A stretch of DNA of 64,000 nt from Shinisaurus crocodilurus (GCA_021292165.1 CM037876.1:207350200-207414199), one strand, 5' to 3'; positions 43,941-56,477 are shown, counted from the stretch's first letter. Made by a program: numbers and translations. The notes: a model not told the origin generated them from the letters alone.

Positions 43941-44602
43941 AACTAACTTGGACATTCACAAGAAGTATGGTAGATAGTTGAGAAGGACAAGTAATTCATA
44001 GTTCTGAATCTTCACTTCTAACCTTCACTTTGACGTCAAGACCTACTGATCATTCTGCAGCAAGATGCATATGCTTCAGAGGTCATCTTTTGCCTATGAA
44101 TCCCAGTACAGGAATGTTCCATGAGAATCAATATTACCTCCAAGACACATAAACAGGATCACAGCTTTCTATTTACTTTTAATTAGTTGAGAATAACCTA
44201 CCAACCCATTCCAGGCTTACAATAATTAACATAGAATTTAAAAAAAAATCATCTTAACCACCCTGAGTGTACATATGAAAGAGGTGTCAACAAACATTAA
44301 GGAATAACAAATCAACACATAAAAAGCAGACAGAAACAGATCTTGAGCAGTTTTAAGACCCACAGATTCCAATGGGAGAGAATTAAGCATGTGCTTAACT
44401 TCCCATTAAAGCAAGTAGACAAACGCATTCTTCACATGCTATGATGAATGCACATGGCGGGGTGGGGGGAATGGGTAAGCAAGATACTGCCAGCTGCCCT
44501 CACTCCCACCCTCCTATGTGTCCAAGAGACACTGTCTCCATGACTGGGAATCCTGAAAAGGGCATGGTCCTCAGTTGCACTTATTGAGCCTACACACATG
44601 TA
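43941..44602. other. No gene recognised
   Basis: No conserved ORF. AATTAAGCATGTGCTTAAC near 44383 recurs in similar form near 50190 and may mark a decayed repeat. Confidence 0.4.
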
Positions 44603-44797
44603 TTATTTATTACATTTATATCCTACTGTTTCTCCAAGAAGCTCAAGGTCCTCCCCCACTTACAAAAACCCTGGAAAGGTAGGTAAGGTTGAGAGTAACT
44701 AGTCCAAAGTCACGCAGCAAACTTCATGGCCAAGTGGTGATTTGAACCCGAGTCTCCTCAGTCCAGCCCAACACTCTAACCACACGGCACTGACTCT
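44603..44797 (-). repeat. tRNA-derived SINE (Sauria-SINE-like)
   Basis: The AT-rich tail is at 44603, the body GAGAGTAACTAGTCCAAAGTC, and the tRNA-like head reads (minus strand) from GTCAGTGCCGTGTGGTTAGA. It is a diverged copy. Confidence 0.7.
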
Positions 44798-45490
44798 CAT
44801 GCAATGTGTACCCTTCATTGGATCTTTCATAAATTATGCTGAATGCATACAGGAACTGGAAGCAAGGACAGTGAGCACGCTCCATCTCCTCTTTTCTATG
44901 TACATAGAGGGACTTAACCTTAGCTGGATTGAACAAATGCAGACAATTCCTTGGTGTAAGACAAACCAATGCCTACTGCAGAGTTGGGAGTGTAAATAAG
45001 AGACCAGTCATACTTATGTGACATGGACAGTGCCGGCCCCAAGTTTTTGAGGGCTGTTGGGAAAGACACCCTCAATGGGCTGAATGTCTCAGGGACTACC
45101 TTCTCACCACCATTGTCTACCTTCTCACCACCATTGTCACCAGCTGCTACTGTTCCTCATCCTCTTTCTCATCATTGCTACCACTTGCTTGATTGACAGG
45201 CTGGCAGCCAGTTAGCAAGTAGGCAGTGGCATCTCCTGCTCCTCCTTCTCACCACCACCACTGTCTGGGACAAAGTGAGAGGCAGATGAACAAGCAGGTT
45301 GTAATAAGGAGAAGGAGGGGGAACAACTCCAGGGAGCTCCTGTCAATGGGACCCTCCTGGGGTGTGGGCCCCAGGCAAATGCCCAACCATGCCTCTACTT
45401 GAGGCCGACCTGGACATGGATGTCCAGAATGTAAATCTTATACAGTCAATTTAAAATGATAGAATTGAGAAACAACAAAGAAGTGAGGCA
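44798..45490. other. No gene recognised
   Basis: The 45030-45412 part begins GTGCCGGCCCCAAGTTTTTG and contains a near-perfect 23-bp direct duplication (CTACCTTCTCACCACCATTG twice near 45100). It may be a decayed DNA element, but the ends are unclear. Confidence 0.35.
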
Positions 45491-45495
45491 CCATG

Positions 45496-46262
45496 TGTGG
45501 CGGAGTGACAGGCAGAAGCCCAGGGAGGGGCCAACCTGAACATTCCAGTGGCTCTGATTGGTTGAAGCAGAGACCATAGAACCCCAGGGAGTTGGCAGTT
45601 AAAGGGAGTCAGTTGTCAGTTGGGGAGAGAGTGGGTTGGAGTGAGAGAGGGAGTGGGAGGTTAATAGAGTAGGTAGGGAAAGGTGGTACTGAAGAGAAAA
45701 GTTCAGACAGGAAATCTAGTACTAAGTTGTGAGAAAGCAAATGTGAAGGTGTTAGTATAGAACACTTCACAGGAGTTTCCGCTTAGGGAGTGAAGGACCT
45801 TCTGTCTGAGGAAGAAGGTGAAGCTCTGAACTAGTGACAGGGACAGTTAGGTTCACTGGTCTGATACTGTAACTTCAAGTAACCAAGCCAAGTTTGATAC
45901 AAAGAGCACTGTATAACATCTGTGCCTGAGTTGAATATCAGTTTTGAGACTTTGTTAGAACAATAAATCAATCTTTTTATTCAAAGTTCTAAGTCTCCAG
46001 AGTCTGACTGGTAGACAGGAAAGTTAGAAGTGAATTAACGGAGGGGCACCCTACTTCAAGTAATCAAATAAAACAAACTGCTCTTAATAAAGACAAACAA
46101 ACGTGGGTGAACAGCTACATATAAGACCTAAGACATATAATCGGCTAACGCAACTTAAGAAGACAGCTTAAAGTCTGAAGTGACCAATACAAGGTGGCAC
46201 TTGGTGAGAGCGAAGTACACATTGAGGGTGTGAGGTTTGGAGGAGGGGTGCCGTCCGCTACA
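45496..46262 (+). mobile_element. Solo LTR (retroviral- or gypsy-type)
   Basis: 767 bp with the ends TGTGGCGGA and TCCGCTACA, which are inverted and of TG...CA type. The exact 5-bp duplication CCATG flanks it (45491-45495 and 46263-46267). A polyadenylation signal AATAAA lies near 45963, with a T-rich stretch after it, which suggests plus orientation. No second LTR or coding region is nearby, so it is probably the product of LTR-LTR recombination. Confidence 0.85.
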
Positions 46263-46267
46263 CCATG

Positions 46268-47058
46268 TTTCAGTCAAGTCTCCTAAAATCAATGCTTTTC
46301 ATACTATGTGCCAAGCAGTTGTCATTTAGCAGCTTTCAGACACCTTCTTCTCTTCTCTCCAACCCAAGTCATTTTATTGGCTTTATGCTCCCAGGTTTCA
46401 GGTACTAACTCACATATTATCTTCCTTTCCTTCCACACTTTGTTATTAAGAGAGTTCACTGTGTTTCTGCTGAAGGTTTATTTAAGCATCAGATTTGTAT
46501 CAGTGGCTTTATAAAAGTATGGCTCTATTAGCTCAAAAGTACTTTCCAAAACCAAGCCAGGAGTTATTTTGAATTTGCCAATAAATAACTTAGCATTTAT
46601 TCCAGCAAACCACCAACTGACTTCTTAAAAGTTAAGATTAAGAGTGAAGATAGACAGGTATTCCAAATTATGGAAGTGGTTTTGACACACATTTGTTGGG
46701 TTCTGCGGCACTTCTATTCAGAACAGCTAGCACAAGTCAAAACCACTTCCACCATATGTCACAATGTGTATGTGTGTGTGTGTGTGTTTCATCCCAAGTT
46801 TAGAAGAGGGGAGGGGGAGTATGCAAGCCAGAGGTTCAGGCTGGTTATTTCATAAACTTATTTATTTATATAATTTATATCCTGCACCTTCAGCATAAAT
46901 GTATGTTTAATGTTACATCTGAACTGGGCCATGTCAGGAGTGACCAGGACTAGAACCGGGGAAGGGGGCTAATCTGTTCTGTTGCCTCTTCTGGTAAACC
47001 ACACAAGCCACATTTTAATAAAAAGAAAGGAAGAAGTCAAACCCAAATAGAAAAATTT
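46268..47058. other. No gene recognised; (TG)n at 46763-46788
   Basis: A TG microsatellite is present. No conserved ORF is seen. Confidence 0.4.
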
Positions 47059-47191
47059 AGGGCACAATCCTATGCATGTTTAGACAGAAAAAAGTCCTAC
47101 AACTTCCAGCATTCCCCAGCCAGCATGGGTGACTGGGGCACGCTGGGAGTTATAGGACTTTTTTCTGTCTAAGCATGTATAAGATTGTACC
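47059..47191. repeat. Complete foldback MITE
   Basis: GGGCACAATCCTATGCATGT and AAGTCCTACAACTTCCAGC face GCTGGGAGTTATAGGACTT and GCATGTATAAGATTGTACCC. The two arms cover nearly the whole 133 bp. A half copy is at 3494-3570. Confidence 0.8.
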
Positions 47192-47904
47192 CTTCCTTAC
47201 ATTGACCTCCTACCCTTCCTCAAAGGAGCTCGGTAGCATACATGGCTCCTCCCCCATTTATCCTCAAAAAAATCCCTTGTGAGATAGGCACGGCTGAGAG
47301 ACAGTGACTAGCCCAAGCTCACACCCCTGAGCTTCATGGCCACAAAAGTTTTGAAATACATCTCTCCGTGTCCAAGTACAAACATTCTATCTACTACATT
47401 ATACTAATATTACATTTATTTATTTATTTATATTTATGAATCGCCCATCTGATATCTCTCTCTGCAGTGAAGGCAGTGGGATCAAATAATTAGCAAAGAC
47501 CTTTACAGGTAGGGCTACCTCTCCTGGTAATGACATACTGTTTTGTATTTTGAGTCATTCATTTCAGGAAAGAATTGGTTGTCAGATCTTCAGCTGGTAT
47601 ATACTGAAGGTATATGTGTGGGGAGGGGGGCGGGAGAGAAGGGAGCAGGCCACCACTCCCAACCTACGCACAGACAACTGCACATGAATAGTGCTCTATC
47701 CACATGGAAAAGGAAAACCCCAACAAGCAGATAAAAAAGCATATTGGTCCATCTGAAAAAAGCTCCAAAATCCACAGTTGGGTAATACCTTTATTAGGAC
47801 CAACGAAAAAATGTCACAAAACAATTGTTAAAAAATAAACCGGGTTCCCAGTCATGCAGAAAGCCCTACACATGTATAGTTGGACACGTATAGACTCTAC
47901 GCTG
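47192..47904. other. SINE remnant, otherwise no gene
   Basis: 47192-47345 resembles a diverged Sauria-type SINE body on the minus strand (CTGAGAGACAGTGACTAGCC). 47410-47450 resembles the repeat at 684-840. The rest is unassigned. Confidence 0.4.
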
Positions 47905-48028
47905 GGGTAGGGAACCTGTGCCCCTCAAGATGCTGCTGAATTCTGTTCCATCAGCTCCCACCAGCATAACCAATCGTCAGATTATGGGAGTTGTAGTTCA
48001 ACAACATCTGGAGGGCCACAGTTTCCTC
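47905..48028. repeat. Foldback MITE-like element
   Basis: GTAGGGAACCTGTGCCCCTC at the left faces GGAGGGCCACAGTTTCC at the right. Inside, GTTCCATCAGCTCCC faces GGGAGTTGTAGTTCAAC. Confidence 0.65.
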
Positions 48029-48066
48029 TCTGCTGCTCTACACAGACAACTGAAGAGACCATAGAG

Positions 48067-48498
48067 CAGTGATGGTGAAGCCATGGAACGCGTGCCACAG
48101 CTGGCACGCAGGGACCTCTCTGTGGGCACTCGAGCCATTGGTCGCCAGATCGCGAAAAGACCGTCCCCTTCTGCATTCAGCGTCGGGTTTCCATAGTAAC
48201 TCCTCTCCACTCATTCCTCGCTGGCCTCCACAGGCAGGCACACTCCAACATCTCCACCCTCAGAAGCGGACTGTGCAGGCACCCAGCCCTCCTTCTAACT
48301 GAACAGACAGCTCAGAAGCACAGCGCGCACGCGCCTGAATCTGCGCGCCCAGTGAAGAGCCATGACCTGAGACAGAGCGGGGCGCGATTAGCTAGTGCCC
48401 CCTCCTCCTTCCTGCCAAATTTAAGGCACTTTGAAATAAATAAGTTGGTTTTGTGTTGCAGTTTGGGCACTCGGGCTCAAAAAGGTTCACCATCACTG
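48067..48498. mobile_element. Non-autonomous hAT element
   Basis: Inverted ends CAGTGATGGTGAAGCC and GGTTCACCATCACTG, with an exact 8-bp duplication CCATAGAG (48059-48066 and 48499-48506). The CpG-rich interior (GCGCGCACGCGCCTGAATCT) could be mistaken for a small CpG island. It encodes no transposase. Confidence 0.9.
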
Positions 48499-48506
48499 CC
48501 ATAGAG

Positions 48507-49165
48507 AGGGAACATGATCCTGTGTCCACATCCCTCTGCATTCCTTGAACACCTGAAAAGGGCTAGAATTAGTCAGCAATAAACCTGAACTGTTTCCTAA
48601 TGTACAACTCCCACAGCAACCAAATTACAATCTTGATTTTTTAATGTGATTAAAATGCATCACCAATCATTCCCAGCGAGCCATGTGTAGTGATAGAACC
48701 ATTGAGTTTCATCTCTGCCTGTAACAGAAGTTTTGCATTATAAGAGGCTTTGGAGAGCATAAGAAAAATAGGGAAAATATAAAAATAAAATCCCAAATGA
48801 AAACTGCATGGATGGGGACGGAGGGGGAGACAGAGAATCTCTCTTCCGGCAGAATTCTATGTTCTGGCCTTTCCATGAACTCTAAATAACCAGCTCACAA
48901 TTTCACAAAGCATTTGGAATGGAAAGCATGTTGTTGTATGATGCTAAAGAATCTAAGCCTCTATGACTTATTTTGTTAGGCAGCCAAATGTCAGTTAAAG
49001 CAGACTTGAGTTTAAAGAAGTGCTTTTGGTTGATAGTGCAGCTAGTATACAATATCAGAGAACTACTTAACATTAGATTTTTACCAGCTTCATACATTGT
49101 GTGTGTGTGCTTGTGTGCAGAAATGTATCTCTCTATCTATACATAGATATATAGATACAGATACT
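48507..49165. other. No gene recognised
   Basis: No conserved ORF. Short simple repeats lie near 49098-49165. Confidence 0.4.
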
Positions 49166-49925
49166 GTGGCGAGAAAGCCCAGCCAAGTACATCCACCCAC
49201 CCACACCCACCCCCGCACGGCCATCAAGGCTTCTGCCTAGGGCAGAAGCATCTCACCTCCGAGCAGTCATTTGCATCAACCTTCATTTACATTACCTCAA
49301 TGGGATCCATCTGCATACCCCCCAAAATGAGCTGTGAAGCACCCAGGAGCACCAAGAGGGGCGCCAAGATACCTGGTAGTCTCAAAGAGCTGCCAAGTAC
49401 TGTCAAGCACCCAGGGAAAGCCCAAAGAATCAAAAGGGAGAACCGTTTTTTCCAGACAGCAAGAGGGGAGGGGGAAACAGGAAGGGTGGGGGCAGGAGCG
49501 AGAGAGGAGGTAAAAGAGGGGACACTCTGGCCGAATGGTTGTTGGTTGTTGGACACAAGGCTGCGCGGACGTCCGGACTCAGAGATACAACCCCGGTGAA
49601 TAAAGCTGAAAGCCTCTGATAGCTGGCCAGTCGCGGCTTTCGAGGAACTAAGGTCATTCCAGGTAACGCTTGCCCTGTACTGGCTCTGCTCAATCTAGGA
49701 ACTGTGATTGGAAGTGCGTGTACCTGGTTAACACGTCTTGTTTGTTTTGATACGCCTCATTAAAACCTGTTTATCCATAACAGTGTAGTAAATTCATTCA
49801 TTCTCTGTTTCACCGTCAATCTTTGGTCACGGCTTCCTTCTGAGTGCCGAGGAGTCGTGTAAGAAGGGTTTTCTCCGCTCTGGTTAACCCTTTCTGTTAC
49901 GAACCCGCGTAACGGACCGGTTACC
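49166..49925 (+). mobile_element. LTR-like sequence, right end uncertain
   Basis: It begins TGTGGCGAGAAAGCCCAGCC, close to the start of the solo LTR at 45496. An AATAAA lies near 49599 after a GC-rich stretch. I could not find a matching CA end or a target duplication, so the limits are provisional. Confidence 0.35.
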
Positions 49926-51029
49926 AGAGTACAGGATCTCGATGGAAGCATGGAAAAGCTTGCCATCACAATGGTTGGCCTCTGACAAACATAAAGGCTA
50001 AGCAATGCATACACGTACCCAACTAGGCATATGCAAAGTTTGTTCTCTGAGTTCCAGGAAGAGGCTGTGCAAAGAACAGGCATGGGCATAGTAAAGGTCA
50101 ACCTACGTTCTGACAACCCTTACACATATCAGAATGGCCCATGGCTCGGCCGAAATTCCCTTCAGATCTTTTAAGCTCCACTGATTCCAGTGGCAAAGAA
50201 TTAAGCACATGTTTAACACATGCACACGCGTGCGTGCACAAAATGACTGGGACTTCAAAGTGATTCATTCTGACTAAATTGTGAACTGAAAAATCGGAAG
50301 AAAAAGAAATCCAGCAGTTGATAAGTAGAAAAGAATATGAGAAGCAAAAAGAAAAAAGGTCTGAATAGAAATGTAACAGTGAGATTAGACAAGGTAAAAT
50401 GAGTAACAAACTGTATATTGCAGAAGGGCCTATGGTTAGAGATATCTGGAACAGTTAACATAAATGAATACCACAAGATAAATTTTAGTCTGAAGTGCAA
50501 TTTGGCTGGCCTGCTCTCCTCCCTCTATCTGCTTAGCTACCTCTAGCACAGGTACCACTTGGCAGAGTATTACACTGTATAGTACTCTTTTTTTCTAGGG
50601 CAGTTTAAAGTGAAGAAAGCCACTTGCAAACATTTTGGAGAAGAGAATCTGACTATTTATAGTAACTAAGAATATTTAATCCTCAATGATACATGCCAAG
50701 CTATTTTTCAGGCATGGAAGACACTCCAATATCCTCAACATCGTACTCAAATTCTGATTTGATAGGAACAGTATGATGCGAAAACAGAGGCCACAACAGT
50801 GCAAGATGCTAAAAATGCAATTTCCTCATTGATGGGAATACATGGTGGATGGGTGGGAGCTCCCACAATGTCAAAGCTGCAAGAGCAGCAGAAAACCGAA
50901 GGAAAGGGGGAAGTTTGGATACAGAATCACAGGGCAGCTGCTTCACAGATTTTTCATTTCCTTAACCCTGCTGGCAAGTAGGCCTTTCTGCACCAGAGAG
51001 CGAAGCCCCAGGAAGTCCAGAAAAAAACA
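49926..51029. other. No gene recognised
   Basis: No conserved coding sequence. The frame of the following LINE is open back to 50842, but I see no LINE resemblance before about 51030. Confidence 0.4.
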
Positions 51030-52285
51030 CCATATATTCAAGCTATATGTGGGATCAGGTGTTAAACAGGGATGTGTTATCGCCCCAACATTATTTGCCA
51101 TTTTCATCGCCATGGTTTTACATCTTGTCAAGGGGAAACTTCCCACCGGTGTGGGAATTATATATCGAACAGATGGAAAGCTTTTTAATCTCAGCAGGCT
51201 GAAAGCAAAAAGTAAGGTAATTACAACCCCCGTTGTGGAACTTCAGTATGCTGATGATAATGTGGTCTCCGCACATTCAGAGGATGATCTCCAAACTATC
51301 CTAAATGCTTTTGCAGAAGCATACGAAAAACTTGGTCTCTCACTTAACATCAAAAAAACCAAAGTGCTTCATCAGCAAGTGCAAGCCAATCCTTTAGTGA
51401 TGCCATCTATCCAGCTTGGCGGGACAATACTGGAAAATGTCGATCATTTTCTCTATCTTGGCAGCTATCTTTCTGTTACAGCTAACATCGACAGTGAAAT
51501 CCAGCATCGTCTGAGCTCCGCAAGTGCCGCATTTTCTCGAATGAAACATAGAGTGTTCGAGGATCGGGATATTTGTAAGAAGACCAAAACACTGGTTTAT
51601 GAAGCCATTGTATTACCAACTTTATTGTATGCCTGCGAAACATGGACTATCTATAAACGTCACTTCCACCTCCTTGAAAGGTTTCATCAACGTTGCCTCC
51701 GGAAAATCCTGCGAATTACTTGGGAAGATAGGCGAACAAATGTCAGTGTACTGGAAGAAGCAAAGACTACTAGCATTGAAAAAATGATCCTTCAACGCCA
51801 ACTTCAGTGGGCCGGTCATGTTGTTCGAATGCCTGACTGCCGTCTCCCAAAGCAGTTACTTTACTCCCAACTCAAGGATGGAAAGCGGAATATCGGTGGT
51901 CAATATAAGAGGTTTAAAGATGTTCATAAGGCTAATCTAAAAAAATGCAATATAAACATCGAAAACTGGGAAGCTCTGGCCCATGAACGGAGGTTGGCCT
52001 TTCACAAAGGTTCCATAGACTTTGAAGAAGCCCGAGTGCAAGGTGAAAGGGAGAAACGTGCTAAGCGAAAAGCACGTCAAATGAATCCTTTACAGGACCA
52101 TCTTCTATCTGGTAACCTGTGTCCTCACTGTGGGAAGCTGTGTGGATCTAGAATTGGCCTCCACAGTCACTTACGGACCCATCGCTAGAGTCTACACAAT
52201 CTTCTTTAGAATTTCCTCCTTTTATCCCGGAAGACAATCTTACTCGGTCACGAGTGATCGCCTGATGATGATGATGATGAAAGGT
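51030..52285 (+). mobile_element. 5'-truncated RTE-like LINE with C-terminal zinc finger
   Basis: One uninterrupted frame to 52188 starts inside the reverse transcriptase (GSGVKQGCVIAPTLFAIFI) and carries the catalytic VELQYADDNVV. It then has the connection region (LPTLLYACETWTIYKRH, LQRQLQWAGHVVRMPD) and ends in a C2H2 zinc finger, CPHCGKLCGSRIGLHSHLRTH. It ends with a (TGA)n run at 52262-52281, the microsatellite-type tail common in RTE-group elements. The 5' half (endonuclease, first RT motifs) is missing, so it cannot move by itself. An open frame of over 380 codons suggests a fairly recent insertion. RTE, RTEX or Proto2 assignment is open. Confidence 0.85.
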
Positions 52286-52328
52286 TTCACCCACTGGGTT
52301 GGACATCTTACAGCCATGAGTTACACCA

Positions 52329-52440
52329 GTCTTCCCCAAACTGGCACCTTCCAGATGCGTTGGACTACAACCTCCATCATCTCCAATGGCATCATTCCAT
52401 CATGATGCAAGTTGTAGTCCAATGCACCTGGAGGGGAAGG
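52329..52440. repeat. Foldback MITE-like element
   Basis: GCGTTGGACTACAACCTCCA faces GATGCAAGTTGTAGTCCAAT; outer arms CTTCCCCAAACTGGCACC and GGAGGGGAAGGCTG. Confidence 0.65.
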
Positions 52441-53474
52441 CTGATTGACATAATCCCAAGTGTTGTCACATGGAAAAGTCCATTTATCCTGTTTTGCTAA
52501 AAAGTCAGCTTTGGAGTTAAGAGCTCTATTTCATTCACTGTTTTTGTCAGTACACTAGTGAAAAATTACTAAGACCCAGTCCACATGTAATCTACAATTA
52601 GTAGTTAACTGTGCGTTGTTTAATCCATGACTAACCTATAGTATCCGGGCTCGGCCATCACATAGCAACCTCTAATTGTCCCAATCGGAGGCTGAATATT
52701 CAAAATGGTCATGGAACACGCCTGGTTAATTGACCCAGGATTTGCCGCCATTACATGAAGTGTTTATTCCAACTTGGGAGGTACTCTGGACTAAAAACTC
52801 TCTCTCACAGGTATGCCCCACAAAAACTTTATAGGATTAACCAAATGATTTCATGAGTTAAAAGTAACAGAAATGGAACAAAATGCAATAGTACAAAATT
52901 TGAGTGCTACAAACTGTATCTAGCAGTATTACCAATACTGAGATCTCTCCATCAGTGAACAGAGGTAGAAAAATCTTGATTGACCAGAAGATAATTACAG
53001 GCTACACTACAGCTGCAATAAAGGCACTTGCAGTTCTTTGAGGCATTACCCACATCATAGACAAAAAAATTCAAATACCCCTTTATTGCTGAAGTCTCAT
53101 CCAGAATACTGCATCTAGTTTTTGTCATCTACCGTACATTCAAAGGAAGGCCACTTTCAAAATGGAACAGAATGGTGTTGCTCTTCTTTGCACCTATCAG
53201 AAAGTTTCCAATTTTGCAAGTATTGAGTAACAATAAAGTATATTGTATGATTTCTATTCTGGATCCTCAGTTGTGGCCCACAAAGATCAGAAAGAAAGCC
53301 TTTCTTCCTTCCTGCTCAAGACTTAGGGTTCTTTCTCCCGCCACCCTCATTACCTGGAGCATCAGACATACTTTGTGCCTCTCAATAGGAGACCCTGAGG
53401 TGGTTCTTACAATTGTGGATCCTCTGTTGCTGCTTCCCATGCCATTCAAATAATCAGTAGGAATGGAAGAAGAA
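52441..53474. other. No gene recognised
   Basis: No conserved ORF. 52570-52780 carries loose inverted texts (ACATGTAATCTACAATTAG, CCATTACATGAAGTG) that may be an old element. Confidence 0.35.
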
Positions 53475-53660
53475 GGTGTTGTAGCTCAGTGGTAGAGCAC
53501 CTGCTTTGCATGCAGAAGGTCCCAGGATCAAGCCCCAACATCTCCAGGTAGGGCTGGAAAAACTCCTGCCTGAAACCGTGAAGAGCTGCTGCCAGTCAGT
53601 ATTGATAATACTGTGCTAGATAGACCAGTGGTCTGACTCAGTATAAAGCAGCTTCCTGTT
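53475..53660 (+). repeat. tRNA-derived SINE
   Basis: The best-preserved head of this family: GTTGTAGCTCAGTGGTAGAG, then GCATGCAGAAGGTCCCAGGA and the B-box region CAGGATCAAGCCC. The body ends AGTATAAAGCAGCTTCCTG. The tRNA-like part is followed by SINE body, so it is not a tRNA gene. Confidence 0.8.
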
Positions 53661-53664
53661 AGTT

Positions 53665-54434
53665 TGTTTACAACATTTATATACCACTCCACATCAAAAC
53701 AGATTCTGGAGCAGTGAACAAAAAAAAGATAAAACAGATAAAAGAATAAAACAGTGAAGGACTGCCAACCGGTCCTGTCTTCAAGACGAGAGATCAAGGG
53801 TGCAAAACTGCCAGCCTTAGCTCTGCCGTCTTGACCTGATTCTCTCAGGGCCTTGCCCTTAGTCTATATACACAGGATTTAGCACTGAACCACAGAGGAA
53901 CCACACACACCGTGTGGGATAAAACCAGGAAAGTTTATTTAAGGTAAACAGATTACAACAAAAGGTGGGGAATGAAGGAAGGGGAGAAAGGTAGGGAGAC
54001 GCTTTGGTATACACAAGTAGAGCTACAAAACAACAAAAACTAGTCCCTTACTATATAAATACCCAGGCACTCCTTGCCTGGGGGTTGGTCTTCTTAGGGC
54101 TTGCCTCAGCAAAAAGCCCTACTCCAAACGCCTTTGCGTCCAGACAACAACAACTCAAACCAGAAGCCACAGCTGGCAGTATAGATTTCCCCCCACCCCT
54201 CCTTTCCATAGCTTGGCTGTCCTTGGCCAATCAGGATGAACTTCATCTGGGCTAGGCAGAAGAGGGGTGGGCTCATGACCAGAGGGCTTGGGCCACATTT
54301 GCATGCGAATACCTGTGGCACAGGGAGATCAAAGAGAAACTATGCATATTTGCAAGAGACTCTTGATGCCTAGAGTCTTCAGAGGAACTATGTACATTTT
54401 GCATGATGCTCTCAGCCTCTAGCTGGGATTACAC

Positions 54435-54474
<40 letters not shown>

Positions 54475-56020
54475 TGCAGGAGACTCTAACACTTTTCTTC
54501 ACAAAAACAATATGTTAAAAATGGGATATCAATAAAACCGTGGCTGGTCAGTCAAGGAAAGCTTCCCGGAACAAGGAGGTCCTCAGCAGGCACCAAAAGC
54601 AGCACAATGTCAGAGCCTGCCTGACCTCCAGAGGCAGGGAGTTCCACAGAAATGGGGTCGCTACACTGAAGGCTCTTCTCTGGGTGGACTCCAGTCAGGC
54701 TATAGTCCATGTGGAACCACCAGGAGCATGCCATCTGAAGACCTCGGTGACCAGGCAGATTGGTAAGGGAGAAGGTGCTCTCTCAAGTATCCTGGTCTCA
54801 AGTTGTTTAGGGCTTTATACACTAGTACCAAAACCTTAAACCTAGCCTGGTAAAGAACAGGCAGCCAGTGCAGTTCCCTCAGCAAAGGTGTTGTGTGCTG
54901 AAAAGGGGCAGCTCCTGACAACCGCCGAGCTGCTGCATTCTGCACTAGCTCCAGCTTCTGGGCCAGCCTTAAGGGCGGCCCCACACAGAGCACATTGCAG
55001 AAATCCAATCTTGAGGTTACTAGTGCCTGTACCACTGTGGCCAAGCTATCCCTGTCCAGAGAGGCCGTAGCTGGTGAACCAGTCAAAGATGGTAAAAGGC
55101 ACTCCAAGCTGCCCCGGTCACCTGGGACTTCAGCAAAAGTGATGGATCTAGGAGTACTCCCAGACTATGAACCTGATCTTTCAAAGGGACAGGCAATGAG
55201 CCTATCTCCTGGACTTGGAAACCACTCACCCACAGGGCTTCCATCTTGCTAGGACTGAGCTTCAGTTCACTGGCCCGCATCCAACCCATCACTGAGTCTA
55301 GGCACTGATCCAGGACTTGCACAGCCTCACCTGATTCAGATGCCACAGGGAGATAGAGCTGTGCGTCATCAGCATACTGATGACACTTGGCTACAAATCC
55401 CCTAATGACCACTCCCAGCGGCTTCATATAGATGTTAAACAAGATGGTACCCTGCGGAACCCCATAGCTCAACTGCCATGGGGCAGAGGAATAGTCACCC
55501 AGTGTTACTCTCTGAAATCAACCCTGCAGGTAGGACTGGAACCACTGTAACACAGTGCCTCCAATGCCCAGCCCACAGAGTCGATCCAGGAGAATACCAC
55601 GGTCGCTGATATCAAAAGCTGATGAGAGATCGAGCAGAATTAACAGGGTTGCACTCCCCCTGTCCCTCTCTCGATAAAGGTCATCCATCACGGCAACCAA
55701 GGCTGATTCGGTCCCGTAAACAGGTTGAAACCCAGACTGGAATGGGTCTAGATCAGTATCCTCCAAGAGTGGCTGCAGTTACTCTGCCACAACACTCTCA
55801 AGTACCTTCCCTAACAAAGGGGTACTTATGACTAGGCAGTAGTTGTCAAGTACCACTGGGTCCAGAGTAGGTTTCTTCAGGAGTGGTTGCGCTACTGCCT
55901 CCTTAAGGACAGCAGAAACCACCCCTTTGCGCAGAAATGCATTTACCACGCCCTGGACCCACCCAGTCATACCCACTTGGCTAGCTTTTATTAGTGTAGT
56001 CTTTTCCGTGTACTGCACTA
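53665..56020 (-). mobile_element. L2-type LINE, ORF2 fragments
   Basis: Minus-strand pieces occur in the correct order: KASQVGMTGWVQGVVNAFLR (56018), RDRGSATLLILLDLSSAFDI with VLQWFQSYLQG (55766), the RT core GVPQGTILFNIYMKPLG with HQYADDAQLYLPV (55472), and the C-terminal VTSRLDFCNVLCVGPPLRLA with LRELHWLPVLYQARFKVLVL (55107). Stops and frameshifts separate them, so it is dead. The 3' UTR continues to about 53665 and is interrupted by a foreign block at 53790-54485. RT would copy LINE RNA at the target site. Confidence 0.88.
53790..54485 (-). mobile_element. LTR-like insertion in the L2 3' UTR
   Basis: The block separates two parts of the L2 3' UTR. Its right end reads ACTCTAACA (TGTTAGAGT on the minus strand), it contains AAAGTTTATTTAAGG, and a (TG) microsatellite lies at 54435-54473. 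I found no matching left end or target duplication. Confidence 0.35.
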
Positions 56021-56477
56021 AGGAGAAACTTATGATAAATTACAAAAAAACCAAAATTCTTGTTTTTAGTAAAAGGCCCACCAAACACAGATGGCAGATT
56101 AACAGCCATGTGATTGAACAGGCCAGAGTATATAAATACCTAGGTGCAGTATTTCAAGCAAGTGGATCATGGAAAGCCCATTCTTCTCACGTCACTGAGA
56201 ATGCTCAAAGAACCACTACAGCCATACTCAAATTCTTTTTTTTCAAAAGGAGGTCTGTACGTACCCATCGCAATTAAAGTCTTCCAGGGCAAAGTAATAG
56301 GGCAGCTTATGTACGGCTCGCAGCTGTTCATCTACAAAGACTTCCATCCCCTGGAAGCCCTGTAGTCTAAATTTCCCCACGATGTACCCCAAATGCTCTA
56401 CTCAGAGTGGAAGCAGGGATGATCTTCCTTGAAGCACGTGCTTGGCTCCATGTGATTAGCTATTGGCGCAAATTTTT

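Noticed and set aside
48180..48400. Small CpG island or promoter
   Set aside because: It is the interior of a hAT element with exact 8-bp duplications.
49166..49925. Second certain solo LTR
   Set aside because: The start is convincing, but no matching end or duplication was found, so it is kept only as a low-confidence feature.
50842..51029. N-terminal extension of the LINE ORF
   Set aside because: The frame happens to be open, but the sequence has no LINE motif before about 51030 and other frames are open as well.
53475..53550. tRNA gene
   Set aside because: A-box and B-box-like text is present, but the cloverleaf is imperfect and the SINE body follows directly.
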